Shown one piece after another: positions 34,992-44,199 of a stretch of DNA of 64,000 nucleotides. Within the stretch, counting starts at the first letter, position 1. The number at the start of each line of letters is the position of its first letter. The DNA lies in contig NZ_GL890840.1 in NCBI RefSeq assembly GCF_000211815.1, positions 366,141-430,140 of the forward strand. The letters run 5' to 3'. The DNA is from Moorena producens 3L. Lineage in GTDB: Bacteria; Cyanobacteriota; Cyanobacteriia; Cyanobacteriales; Coleofasciculaceae. Made by a program: the position numbers and the translations under genes. The notes beneath the pieces are model-generated. The model ran no database searches. It had not been told where the DNA came from and saw only the letters and a program-made list of their open reading frames with translations.

Positions 34992-36956
34992 TCACCTTCT
35001 ACCTGGGATGGCTTTAGCTGCCTCAATCTTGATATTCCATCTATCCAGTGTGATTCCGACAGTTTGCTCAAGTCTTGTCAAAGCTCTTAAATAGTCAATC
35101 CTGGCATTAAGCTCCCTATTTTTGGCCTGTACCAAGTCATTCTCGAAATCCAAAACATCGATCAGTCGAGTTCCTCTGACTCCCAATCTCAGTTTTTCCC
35201 GTTCGTTCTGTAGTTGTTGTTCAGATAATTCTCTGGCTTGCCGCGCCAGTTGTATCTGTCTTAGATTGAATTTCACATCTCTAATTCTGTTATTAATTTC
35301 AATTTCTAGAGTTTCACGTGCTTCCTGCAAATTGTTATTGGCTTGTTGGAGTTGAATGTTACTGCGTTCAACAGCCTGTTCTAGGCTAAGATTACCCAAT
35401 TCACGTTTTAAAGTCAGTCTGCCCCTCAAGTCCATTGTATCATCGCCTACCAGAGTGGTGGTAGTTAAGTCATAGTCTACCTGGAAATCTAAGTTCCAGC
35501 GCCTTTCATTTTTGGCCAGCAATAGGTTTAATTTAGCGATTTCTAATCGGCTCACAGATTGCAAATAATCTGGGTTGTTTACCAAAGCTAATTGCTGTAG
35601 CTTCTCTGACTCCAGAGGGGTTGAGTCTACTGGAGCCGGAATATCTGCAGCTACCAGTTCTAAATTTTGCTCAAGTTCGAGAATCTCAATCAGATCTAAA
35701 CCAGCTTGAGCAAGTCTATTCCTAGCTGTTAATAAGCTCACTTCTCGGTTAGCCACTTCTGTCTCGCTTTGGACGAGTTCAACCCGTGCTCGCCTGCCAG
35801 CATCAATCAAAGCCTCTATAACTTCCATTTGCCGTTTGGCGCTCTCTAGGGAAAGCTGCTCGATTTTGATTTGTTCCTGAGCTTGGAGTAACCTCAGGTA
35901 AGCTTCGATAGCATTTGTAATGGTGTTGATCAGATTCGATTTTAACTCAACAATGTTGATCGCTTCTTCCTGCCGGGCAATCTGAATAGGAGCTCTGTTG
36001 ACATCTACTCCAAATCCCCTTAAGAGAGGTTGTATAAAACTGAAAGTTAAATTTTGACTTAATAAGTCGTCTCCGATGCTGCTAATATTATTACTGTCTT
36101 GCAATCTACCTCTAGGACTCCACGTCACCTTCAGGTCTCCACCAGTGATGATATTGAGATCCAAGGTTACAGCTAAATTTAATTCACTGTCTGTTCTTAG
36201 AGTGGATCCTAACTGGTTACGATTGAATTCAACGAACATTTCTGGGGTAAAATTGGGAGCAAATTCATCTTCAGCTACTGCCAGTTCTTGTAGGTCAATT
36301 ATCCTTTGAAGGTAAGCGTTTTTGATAATTCTATTATTTTGCAAGGCTAAGATGACAACATTAGAAAGGGTTAATTTTAGTTTCTGCGGCTTTGTTGCTA
36401 ATTCTTCCTGCTCTTGTTCTTTTCTAGTTTCAGTATCGGGCTGAGTCCGTTCTGCTTTTTCCTGGAAATTTGCCTTGATAGGTTGAGTTTGGTTGTTACT
36501 TCGATTGGTAGTTAGAGAAGCAAAACTTGGCATCTGCACCACTGAACTGCTCTCTGTCTTGTGTTCCTGAGGAACGCTCCAAAAACGGCTCTTTCCACTG
36601 GGATTAATGAAAGGAACACTCGAACTTCTCCCCTTTTGTGCGTCTCCCCTTTTGTGCGTTCCGCCATCGGGTTTTTTAAGAGCATTCGACTGGCGGTGTT
36701 TTCCGCTGCTTATGGATGGAAGAAACACGGCGACTTCTCCCCTATTTCCCCCAGCTTCACCAACAATGCCTGCTTGCCCAACTTGTTGATTGAGAGGACT
36801 GACGTTTACTAAAAGATTTGTGGCATTGGCAGTTTGGATAGGATTAAAAGGCAACTCAGGATGAGGATTGGTTTGAGAGGGTTGAGGGACGACAAAAGTA
36901 CAAACCGTCCCCAAAATTGCCGACAGAGGTATCATTACGTCAAGTCTGTTGTACAT
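34992..36956 (-). CDS. TolC-family outer-membrane efflux protein
   Basis: This 654-residue protein begins with a hydrophobic export segment (about residues 8-25), then has a long low-complexity N-terminal extension rich in Ser, Asn, Gln and Lys (to ~190), then the TolC fold in two structural repeats. The pattern LTLSNVVILALQNNR opens the first repeat. Long coiled-coil helices (QEQIKIEQLSLESAKRQMEV, VERSNIQLQQANNNLQEA) and a second opening PDYLQSVSRLEIAKLNLLLA follow. Such trimers form the outer-membrane duct for tripartite pumps. The likely partners are the fusion protein at 39317-40795, the permease at 38000-39178 and the ATPase at 37110-37844. It lies 26 bp from the convergent ParB-like gene. 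Confidence 0.88.
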   Translation of the reverse strand: MYNRLDVMIPLSAILGTVCTFVVPQPSQTNPHPELPFNPIQTANATNLLVNVSPLNQQVGQAGIVGEAGGNRGEVAVFLPSISSGKHRQSNALKKPDGGTHKRGDAQKGRSSSVPFINPSGKSRFWSVPQEHKTESSSVVQMPSFASLTTNRSNNQTQPIKANFQEKAERTQPDTETRKEQEQEELATKPQKLKLTLSNVVILALQNNRIIKNAYLQRIIDLQELAVAEDEFAPNFTPEMFVEFNRNQLGSTLRTDSELNLAVTLDLNIITGGDLKVTWSPRGRLQDSNNISSIGDDLLSQNLTFSFIQPLLRGFGVDVNRAPIQIARQEEAINIVELKSNLINTITNAIEAYLRLLQAQEQIKIEQLSLESAKRQMEVIEALIDAGRRARVELVQSETEVANREVSLLTARNRLAQAGLDLIEILELEQNLELVAADIPAPVDSTPLESEKLQQLALVNNPDYLQSVSRLEIAKLNLLLAKNERRWNLDFQVDYDLTTTTLVGDDTMDLRGRLTLKRELGNLSLEQAVERSNIQLQQANNNLQEARETLEIEINNRIRDVKFNLRQIQLARQARELSEQQLQNEREKLRLGVRGTRLIDVLDFENDLVQAKNRELNARIDYLRALTRLEQTVGITLDRWNIKIEAAKAIPGRR

Positions 36957-37109
36957 CTAATCACCCAAGTAGCAATAAGCGCGAATTGGGAATTTTTTAA
37001 TCTTTATCCTTTTCACACATCCCATATCTATGTTGCTAAAATTACATTAGCTATTCTAACTTGTTGAAATCCAACGAATCTAATCAATGATTCAATCGAA
37101 ATTGCACAA

Positions 37110-37844
37110 ATGGTAAGTAATCAGTACCAACCTGTGGCTATTCGCTTGGAGGAGGTTTCTAAAGTTTATGGCAGTGGCCATACAGCAGTTCACGCCATTT
37201 CTAACATTAACCTGATTATAGAGCAGGGTGAATATTGCTCAATTATGGGCACATCTGGCTCGGGAAAATCCACAACCATGAATATAATTGGTTGTCTTGA
37301 CCAACCAACCTCAGGACACTATTATCTCGATAATCTAGATGTTTCTGGGCTAACTGATGTAGAGTTAGCCCAGATTCGCAATCGCAATATTGGCTTTGTC
37401 TTCCAGCAGTTCCACTTATTGCCTAAGATGACAGCGCTGGACAATGTGATTTTGCCAATGGTTTATGCAGGGATGCCAAAGGCAGAAAGACGCGATCGCG
37501 CCGAGGAAGCCTTGAAGCGAGTGGGTTTAGAAAATCGGATGTATAATAAACCCACTCAATTATCTGGGGGACAGCAGCAAAGAGTAGCGATCGCTCGGGC
37601 TATTGCCAACAACCCTGTTCTCTTGCTCGCCGACGAACCGACTGGAGCTCTCGACTCTCGCACTACTGGGGAAGTGATGGAATTGTTTGGGGAACTCAAT
37701 GCCAGTGGTATCACCGTAGTGATGGTAACCCATGAGCCAGAGGTAGCCCGTCTCACCAGGCGCATTGTCTGGTTCCGTGATGGGGAAGTGGTGCATTCCC
37801 ATCTTACGCCAGAGGAGATGCTTCAGGTTGCCGTTGCTTATTAG
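37110..37844 (+). CDS. ABC transporter ATPase, MacB/LolD/DevA type
   Basis: This 244-residue free-standing ATPase has Walker A GTSGSGKST, Q-loop FVFQQFHLLPKM, signature LSGGQQQRVA, Walker B VLLLADEPTGALD and H-loop VMVTHEP. This is the MacB/LolD/DevA subgroup pattern, which drives mechanotransmission pumps and does not move substrate through the membrane domain. Its cognate permease and fusion protein are most likely the genes at 38000-40795. The gene points toward them, so ATPase and permease are convergent and cannot be co-transcribed. Read-through between the two 3' ends meets a repeat block at 37872-38001. The TolC-like gene lies on the other side and is divergent from it. Confidence 0.93.
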   Translation: MVSNQYQPVAIRLEEVSKVYGSGHTAVHAISNINLIIEQGEYCSIMGTSGSGKSTTMNIIGCLDQPTSGHYYLDNLDVSGLTDVELAQIRNRNIGFVFQQFHLLPKMTALDNVILPMVYAGMPKAERRDRAEEALKRVGLENRMYNKPTQLSGGQQQRVAIARAIANNPVLLLADEPTGALDSRTTGEVMELFGELNASGITVVMVTHEPEVARLTRRIVWFRDGEVVHSHLTPEEMLQVAVAY

Positions 37845-37871
37845 GGATTGGCGATGGGGAAGAGTTGTTTA

Positions 37872-38001
37872 TATCAAGTCCGGATAATTAGTGATAAAAA
37901 ACCTTCTCTCTTGAAACCTTACTCCTTTACTTCTGCCTTCTGCCTTCTGCCCTCTGCCTTGCTTTCGCGCCTCGTGTAAGTATTCAACTGGACATGATAT
38001 T
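37872..38001. repeat. Shared repeat block (second copy of 13991-14123)
   Basis: This copy has the same order of words as at 13991: CCGGATAATTAGT, GAAACCTTACTCCTTTACTT, CTTCTGC heptamers, GTGTAAGTATTCAAC. It separates the ATPase and permease genes and reaches the permease stop codon region. Confidence 0.75.
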
Positions 38002-39178
38002 ACTTCGATGAGCGCAGTGCTTTCACTGGATCTAGTTTGCTGGCTTGCACGGCGGGGAAGAAAACACTGCCTACCCCTACCACCACTGCCGAGCTTAATG
38101 CCAAGGTGGCCGTTTCCAATTCAAATTCGTAGGGCAACTCAAACTTATTGGCAACCCCAATCGTCGCCCAATGTACCGTGGCGATCGCAACTGTACCTCC
38201 AACGAGACTTAGTAAAACAGCTTCTAGAATAAACTGCAGCCTAATCTCTGTCTGGGTTGCGCCGATTGCTCGCCGCAGGCCAATTTCTTGGGTGCGTTCA
38301 ACCACTGAGGCAAGGGTAATATTGGCAATGCCAACACCGCCAACCAAAAGCGTAATGATTGCTAGGACTAGCAGTCCCCGGGAAACAAATACCAGTGTTT
38401 GCCGTTGCTCCAAGATATCATCAATGTTATTCTGAGCCCAAAACATTCCACCTGGGTAGCGTTGGGATAACAGCTGCTGAGCCTGCTGTTCTAGGTCTTT
38501 CATGTCTTTGAGATTGTTGGGGCGCAGCTGAAGTCCTCCGATATCACGACCGCCGCTCAAAACTCTATAGAGGGACAAGGGCACCAGCATCTCACCGTTT
38601 GGTTTATACTCTGCAGTTCTTAGCTTAGTTTCGATTACCCCTATGACGATATAGGGCTGGTCAGCGGCATAAAGGCGTTGCCCTATCGGGTTTTGCCCAG
38701 GAAAAAGTTGCTCTGCCAAAAATTGATCTATGACCGCCAAAGGTCGATAGTTGGCAAAATCAGCAACACTGAAGAACCGCCCCTGCAGGATTGCTCGACC
38801 CGAAGTCAGCAGGTAGTCTTGGGAAACTGCATGGATAGAAAGGTTCGCCTGCTTATCTTGGAAGATGACTTGACCGCTATCAAACCCAGTATAGGTACTG
38901 ATGGCATACAAGCCTACCATTCTCTGTTTTAAGAATTCCATATCTTCTAGCTGAAGCTTTCTGCCATCGTTGGTCCAATAATAGACGCTCAACTGAGGTG
39001 CTTCTCGCTCGGCTAGTTGTTGTTCAATAACAGTTCGGCTGATACTGCGTATTTGTAAGGTGGCGCTGACTGAAGCGACCCCCATAAAAACGCCCAGGGT
39101 TGTTAGCAAAGAACGTAAGGGGTTACCACTTAGAGAGTTGTAAGTTAGAGCAACTAAGTCAAGGGGTGAGATGCTCAT
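38000..39178 (-). CDS. MacB/DevC-type ABC permease
   Basis: This ~392-residue protein starts at ATG 39178. It has an N-terminal helix (LLTTLGVFMGVASVS), a large extracytoplasmic domain (to ~270), and three C-terminal helices with the FtsX-family block RTQEIGLRRAIGATQTEIRL and GTVAIATVHWATI. It ends AVQASKLDPVKALRSSK, the usual MacB C-terminal motif. This is the mechanotransmission permease type that works with a free ATPase, a fusion protein and TolC. A longer frame reaches 39298 from a TTG through an (AAAT)n microsatellite, giving a nonsense-looking repeated FIYL extension; I treat that as untranslated or as a variable leader. It follows the fusion protein gene with a ~138-bp gap. Confidence 0.88.
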   Translation of the reverse strand: MSISPLDLVALTYNSLSGNPLRSLLTTLGVFMGVASVSATLQIRSISRTVIEQQLAEREAPQLSVYYWTNDGRKLQLEDMEFLKQRMVGLYAISTYTGFDSGQVIFQDKQANLSIHAVSQDYLLTSGRAILQGRFFSVADFANYRPLAVIDQFLAEQLFPGQNPIGQRLYAADQPYIVIGVIETKLRTAEYKPNGEMLVPLSLYRVLSGGRDIGGLQLRPNNLKDMKDLEQQAQQLLSQRYPGGMFWAQNNIDDILEQRQTLVFVSRGLLVLAIITLLVGGVGIANITLASVVERTQEIGLRRAIGATQTEIRLQFILEAVLLSLVGGTVAIATVHWATIGVANKFELPYEFELETATLALSSAVVVGVGSVFFPAVQASKLDPVKALRSSK

Positions 39179-39187
39179 GAGCAATTC

Positions 39188-39261
<74 letters not shown>

Positions 39262-39316
39262 GCAAGTGTTTTGGCTGCTTCTGAAAAGTTTTGAGCAACC
39301 ATTGCTTCGATTTGCT

Positions 39317-40795
39317 TTACTGCTCTGCTTTGGGGATAACAGGCATTCCTGGGTTTAGGGACGATCCAGTGGGGGGCAAAACTATCACGTCGCCAGGGCG
39401 TAGTCCCGACGTTACCTCTACCTTTGTTAAGGCCTCTAGCCCCAGTGTTACACTGCGTTTTTGAACCTTGCCTTGAGTATCCCGTACCCACACGAAGGCA
39501 TTAGCTCCAGAATTTTGAATCACGTCCGTGTCCAAAACTACTACATTTTGGCGTGCAGCCACAATAATCTCAACATCCAATTTGCTACCAGGAATCAGCG
39601 TCTTGCTGGGTCGATCCAGCTTTATAGTTGCAGTCACCGTGGCTTGACCAGAGCTTTTTCCCTTCTCACCATTATTATTTGAGGTAGTTGCCAGTTTTGA
39701 CACGCTTTGAACTCTGCCAGTGAAACTTTTGGCGTTTGGTCCAATCACTCTAACGCGGGCAATTTGATTGACTTGAACGCGGACAGCATCAAGGGGTGAA
39801 AGCTGGAGTTTTACTATTCCTTGTGAGGGATTGCCGAGGGTCAGCAGAGCATCGCCCAGCTTGACCACTTCTCCAACTTTGACATTGATTTCCAGCACTG
39901 TTCCATTCAGGGTTGCCTTGACAAGGTTTTTCTGTATTTCCTCCTCAATTTTTTTTCTCTCCAGTCTCAGGCGTTCCAGTTCATGAGTATCTGTACTGAC
40001 CTGTGACTGAGCATCCTGCAATTGAGCTTCAGCAGTCAGAACTTGGTTTGACAGTTCCCGCTGTTTACTTTGGCGCTGCTGTTGTAGACTCTGCAGTTCC
40101 AGTACCGTGGTGTCAACGGCTAACTCAGCATCCCGCAATTGAGATTTAATCGTTAGGATTTGGTCTTTCTGTTGCTGAAGTTCATTTTCTGGAATAAAGC
40201 CCTTTTGCAGGAGAACCTCACTTTCTTGGAGTTCCCGTTGAGCAGCGTTGAGTTTTGCAGTAAGTTCTAGAACTTTTTCACGGTTGCGAGCCAGCTGGAG
40301 TTCCTGCTTGCGCATCTCTACCTCTTGGAAGGCAAGTGCCTGGAGTTCCTTTTGAGCCACTGTCAGCTTTTGGGAGGCTTCAATAGTTTTCTGACGGTTG
40401 CGCTCTAGCTTCAGTTCTTGTTTCTGAATCTCTAACTGCTGTTGCGCAAGGGCAGTTTGGCGCTCTGGATCCCTCAGAATTACCAGTGTCTGACCTAATG
40501 CAACACTATTACCCACACCAACAAGTATCTGCTCTACTGTGCCATCTACTGGAGATTGGAGAGTTTGTTGACCACCTAGTTCCATCGTCCCGCTCTCGTT
40601 AATCACTTCCTCAAGATAATCTTCTTCCACGGCCAACAGACTTACCTCTACTGGCTCGGAGGGACGATTCTGATTCCAGTTGTAGAGTAGCAAGCCACCA
40701 GCAGTAGCTATGGTCAGCATCCCTGACCAGCCGATCCATTTAACTCCACTCTTAAATTTTTGTTTTGCCCTTGTGCGATCAGCCACAGTCTTCAT
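39317..40795 (-). CDS. MacA/HlyD-type membrane fusion protein
   Basis: This 492-residue protein starts at ATG 40795 (the alternative TTG at 40801 is less likely). It has one membrane segment near residue 22-38, then a lipoyl half-motif (LQSPVDGTVEQILVGVGNSV) and a very long coiled coil (about 105-285, many QQQ and KQEL repeats). The second half-motif is VKATLNGTVLEINVKVGEVV, followed by a beta-barrel and a membrane-proximal domain ending VIVLPPTGSSLNPGMPVIP. This matches MacA/DevB adaptors bridging an inner-membrane ABC permease and a TolC channel. It directly precedes the permease gene on the same strand. The coiled coil is long for MacA and may span a wide periplasm. Confidence 0.9.
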   Translation of the reverse strand: MKTVADRTRAKQKFKSGVKWIGWSGMLTIATAGGLLLYNWNQNRPSEPVEVSLLAVEEDYLEEVINESGTMELGGQQTLQSPVDGTVEQILVGVGNSVALGQTLVILRDPERQTALAQQQLEIQKQELKLERNRQKTIEASQKLTVAQKELQALAFQEVEMRKQELQLARNREKVLELTAKLNAAQRELQESEVLLQKGFIPENELQQQKDQILTIKSQLRDAELAVDTTVLELQSLQQQRQSKQRELSNQVLTAEAQLQDAQSQVSTDTHELERLRLERKKIEEEIQKNLVKATLNGTVLEINVKVGEVVKLGDALLTLGNPSQGIVKLQLSPLDAVRVQVNQIARVRVIGPNAKSFTGRVQSVSKLATTSNNNGEKGKSSGQATVTATIKLDRPSKTLIPGSKLDVEIIVAARQNVVVLDTDVIQNSGANAFVWVRDTQGKVQKRSVTLGLEALTKVEVTSGLRPGDVIVLPPTGSSLNPGMPVIPKAEQ

Positions 40796-40801
40796 GGACA
40801 A

Positions 40802-41994
40802 GTCTAGTTACCCCTTTAGTATTCATAATTTACTTTTAATGTCAATTAAGGGTTGAAACCCTTGTAATTTCCTCAATAGTTCCAAAACCATGATTTTGAA
40901 CCCTTACGGGTATCTCCTCCGGAGAGGCTGCGCCAACGCCAGTCGCTTTATGCCGGGGAACTCGTCCACCGCGCTGGCTCACAAGTCTCGAAACCCTTAT
41001 GGGACAAGAGGGGTTTTTAATTTAGATCAGGCGTAATTTTATTTTACCTACTGCTGCTTAGTAGCAAGAAACCATCAATAGACCCAACTTCCAACAAAAG
41101 ATGCCTTAAAACTCCCGGTTCGCTTATTTTCGGCGTTGCTGAATACTGGAATGGTTAAACAGAAAGGGGAATTTTTTTGGCTCTTCCGGACTTACGGCGG
41201 TTTGCATAACTATGAGGTACATTAACAAAAATCAGCAAACCAGTTACGGAAATCTTAAGGTGCGCTTTCCGCATTAAGAATTAAATTCGCCACGGGTCGC
41301 ACCTGTGGATAGGATAACAGAATGGCTATTTCGGATACTAACCTAAATTTTCCAACCTTGGGGTCCGTTTGATTCACCTCAAGATGCGTTCGCGTAGCGT
41401 GGCCTACGGCCAATCGCATGGTGCTACAGCAGCAAACCCTGGCAACGATGAAGCGAATCCCTTGTCGAGTTGGAGTAGAGCGATCGCTTGATTTTGGTCA
41501 GGACTTACCCATTGCCCCCTAAATCCCCCAAACTTGGGGGACTTTCTCAGTAGTACCCCCCATATTTGGGGGGTTAGGGGGGCGAACCCAACTAAACTTC
41601 GTAAGTCCTATTGGTATTAAAGCTATCAAGCTATCATGCTTAATCTCAGGGCAATTGGAACGTGCCATTTAGTTGAGCTTGGCTTCAATAAATATTATAC
41701 ATAACCTACACATAAATCATACGTTTAGCTAACGCGATTGGCCGTAGGCCACGCTACGCGAACGCAAACTTCCATCACTTTAATCTTCTTTATTAAGTCG
41801 CAAACTCGTTAATTAAAAAGTTCGTAATTAATCGAGATTGACCCAATTCAAAACCTTAAGAAGTTATACGAACTTTTAGATATTTTATTTTTTGATATGG
41901 ATTGACATACTGAAAATAAGCAATCCAGTTCAATGTGGCAAAAAAAAACCCGATTAGACTAGCATCTATCACCCCTTAGCCTGATCAAAATACA
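40802..41994. other. 1.2-kb spacer with several repeat families
   Basis: No gene is seen. Contents: CTCCTCCGGAGAGGCTG palindromic words near 40915, a copy of the TTCGGATACTAACCTAAATT block at about 41334-41390, GCGTAGCGTGGCCTACGGCC at about 41392, a C/G-rich palindromic core at 41508-41585, and GATTGGCCGTAGGCCACGC at about 41737. TTGACA at 41902-41907 could be the -35 box for the PEP-CTERM gene, but no good -10 box follows. Confidence 0.55.
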
Positions 41995-42741
41995 ATGACT
42001 AAAAAATTACTCACCAAATTAACAGTTGCTACCACCAGCCTAGCCTTAGTCACCTTAGGAACGACTAGCAGCGCACAAGCAACAAGCTTAACTGGACTGA
42101 TTGAATTTAACACTAATGGATCAGGAAGTACGGGTACAGCTGTTTGGGATACCGGTGCTGATCGCTTTTGGGACTTGTTCGTTACCAGCGATGGTGAAGA
42201 CGGTGAATTCATTAATGACCCAAGTAGTCGCAACATCGACTTTGAACTAACAGAAGGTATCCATACATTTACGATTTATGGTGATGGCAGAAGCTCTCTT
42301 GCTAATAAAAGTCATTACGGTTTGAATTTGTTTTTCAATGGAGAGACTGCCAATCCAGGGATTTCAGTCTTTGGAGAATTAGCCCGGTCCACTGACTCTG
42401 ATCCAACCTTTTTAGCCAATAGTAGTGGTTCAACTCGGGGACTGGATGGAAGTACTGTACCAGGCTCAGGAACTCTGTCCTTTATCGATGGTTTAACAAC
42501 CGTCACACTTACTGACTATATTTATCAAGCACCAAATGTTCAACAGAAAGACCGTGTGAGTGAGTATAGTATAAGTCCAAATGGTCACTTGGACATGGTG
42601 GGACAATTTACATTAAACGTAGAAACTACAAACTTAGAAACTACATCTGTCCCTGAACCGGTTTCAGTGCTAGGTCTGCTGACAGTGGGTGCATTCGGTG
42701 TTGGTGCAACCCTCAAGGGCAAAAAGAAACAGCAAGCCTAA
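41995..42741 (+). CDS. PEP-CTERM exoprotein
   Basis: This 248-residue protein has a clear signal peptide (MTKKLLTKLTVATTSLALVT, cleavage likely after AQA near residue 29). A Ser/Thr/Gly/Asp-rich secreted domain follows with no recognised fold (about 30-210). The C-terminal sorting signal is VPEPVSVLG, then a hydrophobic helix and the basic KGKKKQQA. PEP-CTERM proteins are exported, cut by exosortase and often surface-linked in bacteria that make exopolysaccharide. No exosortase gene is in the window. A hairpin 45 bp downstream could end transcription. The central domain has an even spread of aromatic residues typical of a beta-sandwich; its binding target is unknown. Confidence 0.93.
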   Translation: MTKKLLTKLTVATTSLALVTLGTTSSAQATSLTGLIEFNTNGSGSTGTAVWDTGADRFWDLFVTSDGEDGEFINDPSSRNIDFELTEGIHTFTIYGDGRSSLANKSHYGLNLFFNGETANPGISVFGELARSTDSDPTFLANSSGSTRGLDGSTVPGSGTLSFIDGLTTVTLTDYIYQAPNVQQKDRVSEYSISPNGHLDMVGQFTLNVETTNLETTSVPEPVSVLGLLTVGAFGVGATLKGKKKQQA

Positions 42742-42785
42742 GCTGGCCGTCTCAAGAAATTAGCAATCTTAACAAATTACCAAAC

Positions 42786-42822
42786 TATAGCAGTTCTCAA
42801 TTGGGTATTGAGAGCTGCTATA
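42786..42822. repeat. 16-bp hairpin after the PEP-CTERM gene
   Basis: TATAGCAGTTCTCAAT (42786-42801) pairs with ATTGAGAGCTGCTATA (42807-42822) with a single G-T wobble. It resembles other TTCTCAATTGGG-type repeats near 47836 and the palindrome at 44158, so it may be a mobile repeat as well as a terminator. No T-run follows on the plus strand. Confidence 0.6.
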
Positions 42823-42925
42823 TATTGTACACAATCTATACCTAAGCCATACCTTCTGCAAACGCGATCGCAAACTTTCGTAAGCCTTACTAAAGATGTA
42901 GGCTAACGGAATTTGATTTGAACCT

Positions 42926-43135
42926 CCCCATCCTAAGAGGAATGGGGATTCCCAGGCACAACCTAGTTGGTTGTTATCTCCATGGGCGTAACTTTCCCTG
43001 GCCTATGGCCACGCTACGCGAACGCACCGAGGGTAGCTGAGTAGGGTCAATACCCAGTTTTTTTGAGACCCTTACTTTTTATATTAACACTATTTGAGAG
43101 GAAAAATTCATCCCCGACCTAAGAGGACGGGGTAT
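42926..43135. repeat. Paired hairpins resembling IS200/IS605 ends
   Basis: CCCCATCCTAAGAGGAATGGGG (in two halves around 42928-42949) and CCCCGACCTAAGAGGACGGGG (about 43111-43131) share the layout of the hairpins flanking the tnpB element at 5.2-6.5 kb. They could be the two ends of an element that lost its interior. Confidence 0.3.
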
Positions 43136-43338
43136 TCTTTTCCCTCTCAAACTCTCCCACTCTGATAACGAAGTAGGCGAAGCCAAAGAACGAAGCAATT
43201 AGGATTTCAGCAAAATGGTAATCATCTTTTGGTTTGCTTCTACCCATAATTTTGATTACTGACCCGGTACTCTAGCAGTTTTCTATGGTTATATCACACT
43301 CAGGTTAGCAGCCAAGAATCATGTAGGGTGCAAAGTAA

Positions 43339-44199
43339 ATGGCAGTGCTTAACTTACAATACCTGATGGATATTCAGGAAGGATTAGGATTTGCTGAACA
43401 ATTAGTGTTTTCCAACACAGGGCAATCTCTCAGTGATATCCAAAGAGCAGTTTTGCAAAAATCCTGGCAAGGGCAACGCAAAACCTATGACCAAATCGCT
43501 CAAGAGTTAGGCTATTCAGCAAGTTATATCAAGCAGACCGTTGCCCCTAAATTATGGAAACTGTTCTCAGAAGCACTAGGGGAAAAAGTTAGTAAAACCA
43601 ACTTTCGCAGTGTACTCGAAAGGCGACAGGTTAATCAAGTATCGAGTGACACTCAGGAGCTGATTGGGGTATTGAGACAGGGACTAGAGCCTTACTACAA
43701 AGGGAAGGTGCAATCTACAGCTAAGCAACAGATCTCAAATGTTCTTTTTCCTAACCATCCCAAATCCCAAATCTTCAATCCTCAATCGCAGCAGTTGGAG
43801 TTACCAGAAGGAAGAGTTCCTTTAACTTCCCGATTTTATGTCGAGCGAGTCCCCTATGAATTTAGGTGTTACGAAGAGATTGTTAAACCAGGAGCCTTTA
43901 TTCATATTAAAGCACCCAGACAGATGGGTAAAACATCCCTGATGGTCAGGATTCTGGCTCATGCAGAAACTCAGGGTTACCAAACTGTGCGTTTGAACCT
44001 TCAACGAGTGGATGTTGAAATTCTCACTAACCTAGATAAATTTTTGCGTTGGTTAGCCTACAATGTCACCCGCAAGCTGAACCTAAAACCTATGCTGGAT
44101 GATTATTGGCATCAGGACCTCGGTAGTAAAGTCAGCTGCACCACCTATTTCCAAGACTATAGCAATTCTCATAGCTATGAGAATTGCTATAAGTTGTAC
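43339..44199 (+). pseudogene. AAA-like domain protein, truncated at a palindrome and an IS insertion
   Basis: The frame from ATG 43339 gives an N-terminal DNA-binding-like region (YDQIAQELGYSASYIKQTV, a helix-turn-helix at about 45-75), a linker, and the start of the AAA-like ATPase domain common in cyanobacteria (LTSRFYVERVPYEF, CYEEIVKPGAFIHIKAPRQM, GKTSLMVRIL as the Walker A). It ends soon after SCTTYFQDY, where a 34-bp palindrome begins (44158-44191), followed by the IS at 44200. Full-length relatives continue another ~150-200 residues with Walker B and sensor motifs; that part is missing and does not resume after the IS. The palindrome may have removed the native C-terminus before the IS arrived. 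Confidence 0.75.
44158..44191. repeat. 34-bp perfect palindrome
   Basis: Two 17-base arms meet with no loop; the core is TCATAGCTATGA. It forms the last codons of the truncated AAA-like frame and overlaps by one base the 9-bp duplicated target of the neighbouring IS. Confidence 0.9.

Larger units (their letters stand above)
42742..43338. other. 0.6-kb spacer between the PEP-CTERM and AAA-like genes
   Basis: It contains a hairpin at 42786-42822, two small hairpins resembling ends of IS200/IS605 elements (42926-42950 and about 43109-43131), and a CCTATGGCCACGCTACGCGA repeat at about 43001-43020. There is no coding frame. Confidence 0.5.
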